Below are positions 56,729 to 64,000 of a stretch of 64,000 bases of DNA, in pieces. The position numbers and the translations under genes are program-made. The stretch lies in assembly GCF_000975135.1 (NCBI RefSeq), contig NZ_BBRF01000003.1:186001-250000 (forward strand). The letters are read 5' to 3'. Below the pieces are notes generated by a model. The model was not told the DNA's origin. It ran no database searches and worked only from the letters and a program-made list of their open reading frames with translations. Numbering within the stretch: position 1 is the stretch's first letter; each line of letters opens with the position of its first letter. The DNA comes from Demequina aurantiaca (lineage in GTDB: Bacteria > Actinomycetota > Actinomycetes > Actinomycetales > Demequinaceae).

Positions 56729-57163
56729 TTACTCCTTCTCTGGTGCGACGATCGCCGTCGCGCCACTGATGGCCACTACGGTGACCTCGGAACCTTCGGG
56801 AATGACGGGCGCATCGTCCGGCGTGCGGGCGCTCCACACCTCGCCATTGAGCTTGACTCGCCCTGACGTCTCAGTGATTTCGTCAATGGTGCGCGCCTCG
56901 CGTCCTACCAGCGCGTTTGAGTTCATCTCAATCAGGGGGCTCTTCTTGCGCATCACAGTGATGAGGTACGGACGCAGCAGTACGAACAGCAACGCCGACA
57001 CCACGGCAAAGACAATCGCGGAGACCCACCATTCGACGCCGAATAGGGCGACACCGCCAGCCGCAAGAGCACCGCCCGCAAGCATCGCGAACGTGAGGTC
57101 AAGCGTGAAAACTTCGATAATTCCAAGGCCCATAGCCCCGACAAACCACCACAACCATTGCAT
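56729..57163 (-). CDS. NfeD-like membrane protein
   Basis: A 144-residue protein with two or three membrane segments (1-72) and a C-terminal OB fold (about 85-144: LVGREARTIDEI, GRVKLNGEVWSAR). Short NfeD1b-type, without a ClpP-like protease. Works with the adjacent SPFH protein. GGAGG precedes ATG 57163. Confidence 0.92.
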   Translation of the reverse strand: MQWLWWFVGAMGLGIIEVFTLDLTFAMLAGGALAAGGVALFGVEWWVSAIVFAVVSALLFVLLRPYLITVMRKKSPLIEMNSNALVGREARTIDEITETSGRVKLNGEVWSARTPDDAPVIPEGSEVTVVAISGATAIVAPEKE

Positions 57164-57299
57164 GGCACACCTCCTTGTAGGAAGGCTACCAAGCGGCGCC
57201 TACCTGGACTATCGTCCCACGGTATGAATCAGCGACCAGCGACAGGTCATCCCACCGCACGATGCCGTGGCAGGGTTCACGAGTAGCGGCGCCGGAGAG

Positions 57300-58085
57300 T
57301 CAGGAAGCGCGTCGCGCGGAGTAGCGACCCGCGTCCTCGCGCAGGTCCACTGGCATGTCATAGAGCGCGGATAGGTTCTCCGAAGTGAGCGTCTCGGCGA
57401 TGGGTCCGGCCGCGGTGATCCTGCCGTCGCGGATGAGTGACACGTGCGTGAAGCCCACGGGAATCTCCTCGACGTGGTGCGTCACCATGATCATCGCCGG
57501 GGACCGGTGGTCGCCAGCAAGTTCTGTCAGCGCCAAGAGCAGTTCCTCGCGCCCACCGAGGTCAAGGCCCGCGGACGGCTCGTCGAGCAGCAACAATTCG
57601 GGGTCGACCATGAGAGCCCGGGCGATCTGGGCCCGCTTGCGCTCACCCTCGCTCAGGGTGCCGTACTGCCGGTCGGCGAAGCCGCTCATGCCGAATGCGC
57701 CCAGCAGCGCATCGGCACGCTCCTCGTCGACGCCCTCGTATTCCTCGCGCCAGCGTCCCGTCACGCCATACGCGGCAGTGATGACGACATTGCGGACGGT
57801 CTCGTGACGCGGGATACGGTCGGCCAGCGCCGCACTGGACAGGCCAATGCGCACGCGAAGCTCGCTCGTGTCGGTCTCGCCAAGGTGCTCGCCCAGGACA
57901 GTCACGGAGCCCGAGGTGGGGAACATCTGCGCCGCCGCGAGTGACATCAGGGTGGTCTTGCCGGCGCCATTTGGTCCGAGGATCACCCAGCGCTCGTCAT
58001 CGTTCACCGTCCACGAGACGTCGTGCAGGATTTCGTTGTCGTCACGCCGTAGCGAAACACCCTCGATGCGCAGTACCTCAGTCAT
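57300..58085 (-). CDS. ABC transporter ATP-binding protein
   Basis: A 261-residue ATPase without membrane domain: Walker A GPNGAGKT (37-44), signature LSEGE (144-148), Walker B LLLLDEP (164-170), and H-loop MVTHHVEEI. Closest in style to ModF/iron-type soluble ATPases. No permease gene adjoins, so its partner is unknown. TAGGCT (58097-58092) is 6 bases before ATG 58085 and overlaps the glgA stop, so it likely has its own leaderless transcript. Confidence 0.87.
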   Translation of the reverse strand: MTEVLRIEGVSLRRDDNEILHDVSWTVNDDERWVILGPNGAGKTTLMSLAAAQMFPTSGSVTVLGEHLGETDTSELRVRIGLSSAALADRIPRHETVRNVVITAAYGVTGRWREEYEGVDEERADALLGAFGMSGFADRQYGTLSEGERKRAQIARALMVDPELLLLDEPSAGLDLGGREELLLALTELAGDHRSPAMIMVTHHVEEIPVGFTHVSLIRDGRITAAGPIAETLTSENLSALYDMPVDLREDAGRYSARRAS

Positions 58086-58094
58086 GATCCGAGC

Positions 58095-59297
58095 CTATCC
58101 GAGGATCTCTCGGTACACGCCCAGAGTTCGCTCGCCAATGGTCTCCCAGGAGAAGTCGTTGGTCGCGCGTTCACGTCCCGCCCGACCCCACCGCTGGGCA
58201 CGCTCCACATCGGACACGGAATCGGTCAGCGCGGCCGCGAGGTCGCTCACGAACTCGTCGGGTCGCAACGGTGTGCCGGTGCCATCCGTCACCTGGTCAA
58301 TGGGCACCAGGATTCCGGTCTCGCCGTGCACCACCACCTCGGGGATGCCCCCGGTCGCCGATGCGACGACGGGCAGTCCCACGGCCATCGCCTCAAGGTT
58401 GACGATGCCGAGCGGCTCATAGACCGACGGGCAGACGAAGGCCGTGCACGCGTCGAGGACGGCGACTAGCTCGGCGCGCGGCAGGTGCTTCTCGATCCAA
58501 ATCACTCCGTCGCGGGTCTCCTGGAGCTTCGCAACCGCACCAGAGACCTCCGCAGCAATCTCTTTGGTGTCGGGGGCACCGGCACACAACACCACCTGGA
58601 TCTCCGGCGGAAGTTGCTCGACGGCCCTCAGGAAGTACGGCAGCCCCTTCTGACGCGTGATGCGCCCCACAAAAACCAGCGCCGGGCGATCCCTGTCGAT
58701 CCCCCAGTGCTTGACCACAGCATCGGCCGCAGCCTTGTCCTCGTCTGTGCTGGGCGCGGCCCAGGCATCGACGTCGATGCCGTTGTGCACCACGCGAACC
58801 TTGTCCGGATCGATCGCCGGGTAACACCGCAGGATGTCGTCGCGCATCCCACCGCTCACCGCGATCACGCCATCCGCGGCCTCATATGCCGTCTTCTCGA
58901 TCCATGACGACACCGCGTAGCCGCCGCCAAGTTGCTCGGCCTTCCACGGGCGCAACGGCTCGAGTGAGTGGGCGCTGAGGACGTGCGGGATGGCGTGCAG
59001 GCGTGCCGCGAGGTGGCCTGCCATGTTTGCGTACCAGGTGTGCGAGTGGACCAGGTCGGCGCCCGCGCAGTCGTTCGCCATGGGCAAGTTGTGCGCGAGT
59101 ACGTCGAGCGACGCGTCGCCCACGCCTCCGCCCAGGGCCGAGTAACCCGTGACGTGCGGCTCGTCGCGCTCGCCGTCGAAGGCTCGCACCTCTACGTCGA
59201 TGTGCTCCCGCAGGACGGCAGCGAGTTCGGTGACGTGTACTCCGGCGCCTCCATAGATGTGGGGCGGGTATTCGCGAGTGAGGATGTCGGTGCGCAT
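58095..59297 (-). CDS. glgA: Actinobacterial glycogen synthase / maltose-1-phosphate synthase (GlgM type)
   Basis: A 400-residue GT4 glycosyltransferase with the N-terminal TREYPPHIYGGAGVHV and the C-terminal sugar-nucleotide site ACTAFVCPSVYEPLGIVNLEAMA. In mycobacteria the homologue uses ADP-glucose and glucose-1-phosphate to make maltose-1-phosphate for alpha-glucan assembly. ATG 59297 is preferred over GTG 59306 because TAGCGT (59310-59305) stands 7 bases before it and covers the GTG. It is divergent from glgC, which supplies ADP-glucose. Confidence 0.9.
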   Translation of the reverse strand: MRTDILTREYPPHIYGGAGVHVTELAAVLREHIDVEVRAFDGERDEPHVTGYSALGGGVGDASLDVLAHNLPMANDCAGADLVHSHTWYANMAGHLAARLHAIPHVLSAHSLEPLRPWKAEQLGGGYAVSSWIEKTAYEAADGVIAVSGGMRDDILRCYPAIDPDKVRVVHNGIDVDAWAAPSTDEDKAAADAVVKHWGIDRDRPALVFVGRITRQKGLPYFLRAVEQLPPEIQVVLCAGAPDTKEIAAEVSGAVAKLQETRDGVIWIEKHLPRAELVAVLDACTAFVCPSVYEPLGIVNLEAMAVGLPVVASATGGIPEVVVHGETGILVPIDQVTDGTGTPLRPDEFVSDLAAALTDSVSDVERAQRWGRAGRERATNDFSWETIGERTLGVYREILG

Positions 59298-59369
59298 GAC
59301 TCCCACGCTAGTGCGTCCAAGTTGCGCGCGCCCCTTTCACACGCGGCGAGACCACAGTAGGCTGGCGAT

Positions 59370-60611
59370 ATGTCAGATCCCAAGGTACTTGCCATCGTCC
59401 TGGCTGGAGGCGAGGGCAAGCGCCTGATGCCCCTGACCGCTGCCCGCGCTAAGCCTGCAGTCCCGTTCGGTGGTACATACCGCCTCGTGGACTTCGCCCT
59501 CAGCAACCTGGTCAACTCGGGGTACTTGCATGTCGTGGTGCTCACGCAATACAAGTCGCACTCGCTGGACCGCCACATTGCCCGCACCTGGCGCATGTCG
59601 CCGCTGCTCGGCAACTACGTGGCTCCCGTGCCGGCGCAGCAGCGTCGCGGAAAGCACTGGTACCTGGGCAGCGCCGACGCCATCTACCAGTGCGTCAACA
59701 TCATCGAGGACGAGCGTCCCGACATCGTGGTCATTGTGGGCGCCGACCACGTCTACCGCATGGACTTCTCGCAGATGGTCGAGGAACACATTGCCTCCGG
59801 TGCAGAGTTCTCCGTGGCCGGCATCCGCCAGCCCATTGAGCTCGCCAGCGAGTTTGGCGTCATCGACGTCGACAAGGACCAGCCGGGCATGATCAACGCG
59901 TTCCTCGAGAAGCCCAAGAACCCCGAGGGGCTTCCGGACAGCCCCGGCGAGGTGCTCGCGTCCATGGGTAACTACGTCGCCAACGCCGATGCGCTCCTTG
60001 AGGCACTTACCTCGGACACCGACAACGACGACTCCAAGCACGACATGGGCGGCGACATCGTCCCCTACTTCGTAAACAAGGGCACGTGCGCCTTCTACGA
60101 CTTCCAGAACAACGACGTCGCCGGATCCACGGACCGCGACCGCGACTACTGGCGCGACGTCGGAACCATGGACTCGTACTACGACGCACACATGGACCTC
60201 ATCGCCGTGATGCCCATCTTCAACGTGTACAACTCCAAGTGGCCGCTGCACCAGGGACTCATCACCGAGCCCCCCGCCAAGTTCATCCACTCCGAGGAAG
60301 GTCGCCTCGGCCACGCCGCTGACTCCGTCATCTCTCCCGGCGTGATCGTGTCCGGCGCCACCGTCACCGGCTCGGTACTCTCCCCCGGCGTGCGCCTGCA
60401 CTCCTGGTCGAGCGTGTCCGACTCGATCCTGCTCGACCACGTCATCGTCAATCGTCACGCACAAGTGCATCGCGCGATCATCGACAAGAACGTCATCATC
60501 GAGGAAGGTGCGCGCATCGGCATCGACCGCGAAGCGGACATCGCCCGTGGCTTTACCGTCACCGAGTCAGGTATCACCGTCGTCAGTAAGGGCACAGTGG
60601 TCAAGGCATGA
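59370..60611 (+). CDS. glgC: Glucose-1-phosphate adenylyltransferase
   Basis: A 413-residue enzyme that makes ADP-glucose for glycogen. Motifs: [14 protein letters not shown] (10-23), [22 protein letters not shown], and FLEKPK with the glucose-1-phosphate lysine. A C-terminal left-handed beta-helix follows ([10 protein letters not shown]...). TAGGCT (59358-59363) is 6 bases before ATG with no ribosome site. It overlaps serB by ATGA. Confidence 0.95.
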   Translation: MSDPKVLAIVLAGGEGKRLMPLTAARAKPAVPFGGTYRLVDFALSNLVNSGYLHVVVLTQYKSHSLDRHIARTWRMSPLLGNYVAPVPAQQRRGKHWYLGSADAIYQCVNIIEDERPDIVVIVGADHVYRMDFSQMVEEHIASGAEFSVAGIRQPIELASEFGVIDVDKDQPGMINAFLEKPKNPEGLPDSPGEVLASMGNYVANADALLEALTSDTDNDDSKHDMGGDIVPYFVNKGTCAFYDFQNNDVAGSTDRDRDYWRDVGTMDSYYDAHMDLIAVMPIFNVYNSKWPLHQGLITEPPAKFIHSEEGRLGHAADSVISPGVIVSGATVTGSVLSPGVRLHSWSSVSDSILLDHVIVNRHAQVHRAIIDKNVIIEEGARIGIDREADIARGFTVTESGITVVSKGTVVKA

Positions 60612-61240
60612 CCCGACTCTGCGTGCTGGATGTCGACTCCACGCTGATTACCGCCGAAGTTATTGAACTCATCGCAGAACGCGCGGGAACGCGCGAGGAG
60701 GTCGCGCGGGTCACCGAGGCCGCCATGCGCGGCGAACTCGACTTTGGTCAGTCCCTCGCCGCCCGCGTGGCCACCCTCAAGGGCCTGCCGGCGTCGGTGT
60801 GCGCCGATGTGCTCGCCGAGGTGGAGTTCACCCCCGGCGCGGAGAACCTTGTCGCCACCCTGCAGGGCGAGGGCTGGCTTGTCGCCCTGGTCTCCGGCGG
60901 ATTCCGCGAGATCGTGGAGCCCCTGGGCGCGCGCATCGGCATCACGCTGACGCGCGCCAACGGACTCGAGGTTGACGAAGACGGATTGCTGACCGGGCGC
61001 ACGCACGGACCGGTCATTGACCGTGAGGCCAAGGCGGAGGCCCTCAAGGAATTTGCGGCCGATGCCGGGGTTGACTTGAGCGCGACCGTCGCCATTGGCG
61101 ACGGGGCCAACGACCTGGCCATGATGAAAGTCGCCGGTTTGGGTATCGCGTTCAATGCCAAGCCCATCGTTCAGCAGCAGGCCGACGTGGCGCTGAACTC
61201 CCCACGGCTCGATGCCGCGCTTGAGGTCATCGAGCGTTAG
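60608..61240 (+). CDS. serB: Phosphoserine phosphatase
   Basis: A 210-residue HAD phosphatase, last step of serine synthesis. Motif I LDVDSTLI (Asp8, Asp10), motif II LVSGGF, the lysine in [12 protein letters not shown], and motif [14 protein letters not shown]. No ACT domain, so it is the short form. Translation is coupled to glgC by ATGA, an unexpected partner metabolically. It overlaps the convergent FMN-protein gene by 4 bases. Confidence 0.92.
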   Translation: MTRLCVLDVDSTLITAEVIELIAERAGTREEVARVTEAAMRGELDFGQSLAARVATLKGLPASVCADVLAEVEFTPGAENLVATLQGEGWLVALVSGGFREIVEPLGARIGITLTRANGLEVDEDGLLTGRTHGPVIDREAKAEALKEFAADAGVDLSATVAIGDGANDLAMMKVAGLGIAFNAKPIVQQQADVALNSPRLDAALEVIER

Positions 61241-61788
61241 TCGTCCTGCAGGACCAGGCCCTCGAAGCCGTCGATGCTACGCGCGTTCTTGCGGCCCCAA
61301 TATTCATTCATGGCATCGCCATCGCGCGAGCTTGCCCAACGGTCGAGCGCATTGCGATCTGACTCGAAGGTCATGAAGGGGACGGCCATTCCGCACGAGT
61401 CACTGATGCGATCCGCAGTCACCACGATGACCGCACGGGCACCGGGGTTGTCGGGGAACTGCGCGTAGGCCTCGTCCCACTCTTCGTGCCCCTTGGGGAT
61501 CACGCGCGCACTGCCGTGCACACGCACGATGTTGGGCTTGCCCTCGAACGCGCACCACATCAGCGTGATGCGGTTCACGAGCCTCACGTGCGCGATGGTC
61601 TCGATGCCCGATCCCGTGAGATCCAGGTACGCCACAGTCCTGCCGTCGACCACCCGCAACATGTCGGTGCCACCCTTGGGCGACACGTTGACGTGTCCGT
61701 CAGCGGCCGCAGTCGCCACAAAAAACACATGCTGACGCGCGATGAAGTCGGCAAGATAGCCGTCAAGAGTCTGATGCTCGGTAGGCAT
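61237..61788 (-). CDS. Pyridoxamine 5'-phosphate oxidase-family FMN-binding protein
   Basis: A 183-residue split-barrel flavoprotein. HVFFVATAAADGHVNVSPKG (20-39) and YLDLTGSGIETIAHVRLVNR are the flavin-binding blocks. The true substrate is unknown; members reduce diverse small molecules. ATG 61788 is chosen because the longer frame to 62115 overlaps the sixA gene. Confidence 0.85.
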   Translation of the reverse strand: MPTEHQTLDGYLADFIARQHVFFVATAAADGHVNVSPKGGTDMLRVVDGRTVAYLDLTGSGIETIAHVRLVNRITLMWCAFEGKPNIVRVHGSARVIPKGHEEWDEAYAQFPDNPGARAVIVVTADRISDSCGMAVPFMTFESDRNALDRWASSRDGDAMNEYWGRKNARSIDGFEGLVLQDD

Positions 61789-61822
61789 GAGGATCCCGTC
61801 GGGTCGGGCTAAGGCGCCGCGC

Positions 61823-62335
61823 CTAGTACAGCGCGCGGGTGGCGTAGATGCCGTTGAGGTTTGCGTCGCTAGTGTCCAGCGACGCCCACGTTCCCTCGAA
61901 GACCAATGACGCGGCGTTGCCAGTGGGCAGACCCTGCGCGATGCGCTGCAAGGACGGAGTGTCGGAGTCCGGTCCCGCGAAGTGCGCCGCGGTTGCGGAC
62001 ATGGTGGGCTCGTGGCCAATGACGGCCACAATGTTGGGCTCACCCTCGAGTGCCGCGAGCAGCTCCTGCACGCCACCCACGTGGGTCTCGTACAGTTCCT
62101 CCTCAACGCGCACATCGGCGGTCTCGAGCGAAGAGCTCATGAGCTTCCAGGTCTGCTGGGTGCGCACGGCAGAGGACACCAGGACCACGTCGGGGACAAG
62201 CCCTGCCTCGCGCAGCACCTCACCAAGTTCGGTGGCGGAGGTACGGCCGGGCAGGGTCAGTGACCGGTCGTGGTCCGACAGGTTGTCCGACGGCGGCTCG
62301 GCCTTGGCGTGACGAACAAGTAGCAAAGTAGGCAT
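61823..62335 (-). CDS. sixA: Histidine phosphatase family protein (SixA-like)
   Basis: A 170-residue phosphoglycerate-mutase-like enzyme: VRHAKAE (catalytic His9), and IGHEPTM (His108). SixA proteins remove phosphate from phosphohistidine in signalling proteins; other small substrates are possible. It starts 5 bases after the fabI stop, so probably the third gene of fabG-fabI-sixA. Confidence 0.88.
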   Translation of the reverse strand: MPTLLLVRHAKAEPPSDNLSDHDRSLTLPGRTSATELGEVLREAGLVPDVVLVSSAVRTQQTWKLMSSSLETADVRVEEELYETHVGGVQELLAALEGEPNIVAVIGHEPTMSATAAHFAGPDSDTPSLQRIAQGLPTGNAASLVFEGTWASLDTSDANLNGIYATRALY

Positions 62336-62340
62336 GGTGA

Positions 62341-63108
62341 TTACTGTCCCATCGCGTGTACGCCACCGTCGACGTGAATCATCTCGCCGGTGGTCTTGGG
62401 GAACCAGTCCGTCAGCAACGCGGTCACGGTGCGTGCGGTGGGTTCGGGGTCTTCGGAGTCCCAGCCCAGTGGCGCGCGCTCGCCCCACTTGCTTTCCATC
62501 TGGTCAAAGCCGGGGATGTGCTTCGCGGCCGTGGTCTTGATGGGGCCGGCGGAGACGAGGTTGCAGCGGATGCCCTTGGGGCCGAGGTCGCGGGCGACGT
62601 AGCGCGACGTGGCCTCGAAGGCCGCCTTCGCGACACCCATCCAGTCGTACACGGGCCAAGCGAAGCGGCCGTCAAAGGTAAGACCCACAATGGAGCCGCC
62701 CTCTGACATCAGTGGCGCCGTAGCGACCGCGAGTGACTTGAGGGAGTAAGCGGAGATCTGCATGGCTGTGGCGACGTCGTCCCACTCGGCGGCCATGAAG
62801 TTGCCTCCCATGACGGACTGCGGCGCGAAGCCGATCGAGTGAACCACGCCGTCGAGGTGGGGGACGTGCTCGCGCACATTGTCCGCGAGCTGCTCGAGGT
62901 GCTCGGGGTTGGTGACGTCCAGCTCGACCACGAGGGCCTCCTGCGGAAGCCGGCGACCCATGGCCTGGGTGATCTTAAGCGAGCGACCCATGCCGGTCAG
63001 CACAACCGTCGCCCCCTGCTCCTGGCACAGACGCGCGACTGAGAAGGCGATCGAGCCCTCCGTCAGCACCCCGGTGACCAGAATGTTCTTACCGTCAAGC
63101 ATGCCCAT
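62341..63108 (-). CDS. fabI: Enoyl-[acyl-carrier-protein] reductase (InhA/FabI type)
   Basis: A 255-residue NADH-dependent short-chain reductase that completes each round of fatty acid elongation. N-terminal ILVTGVLTEGSIAFSVA (9-25) and the catalytic Tyr154 and Lys161 (YDWMGVAKAA) match the InhA/FabI YX6K pattern. GAGGAAAC precedes ATG 63108; a second ATG follows two codons later. The fabG-fabI order copies the mycobacterial mabA-inhA operon. Confidence 0.93.
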   Translation of the reverse strand: MGMLDGKNILVTGVLTEGSIAFSVARLCQEQGATVVLTGMGRSLKITQAMGRRLPQEALVVELDVTNPEHLEQLADNVREHVPHLDGVVHSIGFAPQSVMGGNFMAAEWDDVATAMQISAYSLKSLAVATAPLMSEGGSIVGLTFDGRFAWPVYDWMGVAKAAFEATSRYVARDLGPKGIRCNLVSAGPIKTTAAKHIPGFDQMESKWGERAPLGWDSEDPEPTARTVTALLTDWFPKTTGEMIHVDGGVHAMGQ

Positions 63109-63184
63109 CAGTGTTTCCTCCGTGTGGTGGCGCTTAGGTCTTGAGCCTAGCGCGCTGTCGTGAAAGTGAAGTGGGGCAAGGGTC

Positions 63185-63889
63185 CTAGTGGCCCATGCCC
63201 AGCCCGCCGTCAACGGGGATGACCGCGCCCGAGATGTATCCGGCATCGTCCGATGCTAGGAACCTGGCCGCCGAGGCGACTTCATCCGTCGAGCCAAAAC
63301 GCTTGGCGGGAATGTTTGCCTCGTATTGCTTGACGACGTCGTCGCCCAACTCAGCGGTCATGGCGGTGGTGATGAAGCCGGGTGCGATGACGTTCGCTGT
63401 AATGCCGCGAGCGCCGAGCTCACGCGTGATGGAACGAGCCATGCCCACGAGCGCGGACTTGGACGCCGAGTAGTTGACCTGGCCGGGGTTTCCCAGCAGC
63501 GCCACCACGGAGCCCACGAGGACGATGCGGCCGTACTTCTCGCGGATCATCGACTGGGACGCGCGGCGCACGCAGCGGAACGTGCCGGTGAGATTGACGT
63601 CAATGACAGACTCGAAGTCCTCGTCGCTCATGCGCATGAGCAGCCCGTCCTTGGTGATGCCCGCATTGGCGACGAGTACGCGCACGCGGCCGTGCTTAGC
63701 CTCTAGTTCGTCAAAGGCGGCGTTGACGGCATCCGTGTCCGTCATGTCCGCGATGGCGCCAGTGACGCCCTCGGGAAGGTCCCCGCCGCGATAGATCGTG
63801 CTGACGGTGTCCCCCGCCTCCACGAATGCTTCCGCGATCGCTCTGCCAATTCCACGGGCCGCGCCAGTCACCACTACGTGTCGAGTCAT
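63185..63889 (-). CDS. fabG: 3-oxoacyl-[acyl-carrier-protein] reductase
   Basis: A 234-residue NADPH-dependent short-chain dehydrogenase (MabA type): TGAARGIG (8-15), NAG (75-77), catalytic Ser127, Tyr140 and Lys144. It reduces 3-oxoacyl-ACP in fatty acid synthesis. TACCGT (63902-63897) lies 7 bases before ATG 63889 and no ribosome site is seen, so it may be leaderless. fabI follows after 76 bases. Confidence 0.94.
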   Translation of the reverse strand: MTRHVVVTGAARGIGRAIAEAFVEAGDTVSTIYRGGDLPEGVTGAIADMTDTDAVNAAFDELEAKHGRVRVLVANAGITKDGLLMRMSDEDFESVIDVNLTGTFRCVRRASQSMIREKYGRIVLVGSVVALLGNPGQVNYSASKSALVGMARSITRELGARGITANVIAPGFITTAMTAELGDDVVKQYEANIPAKRFGSTDEVASAARFLASDDAGYISGAVIPVDGGLGMGH

Positions 63890-63960
63890 AGCCGCAACGG
63901 TAGCGGAAGCCGCCCGAGGGCGGAAACAGCGCCGCCGGTCGACGTACCGCTCCACAGCAT

Positions 63961-63981
63961 CGGGCCGCGTCGTGCGGCCCG
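63961..63981. terminator. Hairpin near the window end
   Basis: CGGGCCGC and GCGGCCCG pair with loop GTCGT. No T-run. It may end a gene to the right of the window. I see no gene in 63890-64000. Confidence 0.4.
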
Positions 63982-64000
63982 ACCCGAACCAAGCAGGCTC

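Noticed and set aside
61237-62115. A 292-codon reading of the FMN-binding protein
   Set aside because: The extension overlaps sixA out of frame. The family begins at 61788.

Overview
The window comes from a high-GC Gram-positive bacterium (Actinobacteria), most likely in the Micrococcales. The evidence is the Pup-conjugation gene set (arc, dop, pup, pafA), an ANTAR response regulator of the PdtaR type beside the liv genes and polA, the trpC-trpB-trpA-lgt order, an actinobacterial LexA box before an imuA-imuB-dnaE2 cassette, and a GlgM-type glgA divergent from glgC. Coding density is high. I saw no prophage, insertion sequence, rRNA or CRISPR array. Family or genus cannot be fixed from the sequence alone.

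Layout. 1-2195 holds most of polA, cut by the window edge. 2214-6335 carries a thioesterase and a liv branched-chain amino acid ABC transporter. 6336-6843 is a 508-base non-coding stretch with two terminators, a degenerate 27-base tandem repeat and a G-rich tract. 6844-9013 has livK, the ANTAR regulator and a tRNA with anticodon CAA. 9146-10297 has mgsA and a possible P19-like protein. From 38071 down to 10377 almost everything lies on the minus strand in closely packed or overlapping genes: site-2 protease, trmI, arc, dop, pup, pafA, FKBP, hisF, two ABC exporter halves, hisI, trpE, a set of small membrane proteins, trpC-B-A, lgt, gltB, gltD and pyk. 38143-44782 is a set of shorter units: a RecB-like nuclease, a HAD phosphatase, PAC2, uppP, an aldo/keto reductase, DUF5703, an M20 peptidase and a 47-residue membrane protein. 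44932-51110 has tRNA-Leu(GAG) and the SOS mutasome operon. 51413-54169 is a secreted multidomain alpha-amylase. 54170-63889 has an rRNA methyltransferase, SPFH and NfeD, an ABC ATPase, glgA/glgC, serB, an FMN-binding protein, SixA, fabI and fabG.

How the genes work together. The central block mixes glutamate, tryptophan and histidine synthesis with pupylation, although no 20S proteasome genes (prcB, prcA) are present where they usually sit. The ARC ATPase also lacks the C-terminal Tyr-Leu docking tail, so the Pup system here probably works without a proteasome. The two ABC exporter halves show complementary degeneracy, as expected for a heterodimer with one active ATP site. The imu cassette sits behind a perfect 16-base LexA box.

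The most general pattern I found is that many genes without a Shine-Dalgarno sequence have a TANNNT hexamer 6 to 9 bases before the start codon. This suggests widespread leaderless transcription. It also settles several start choices and gives pup its own promoter.
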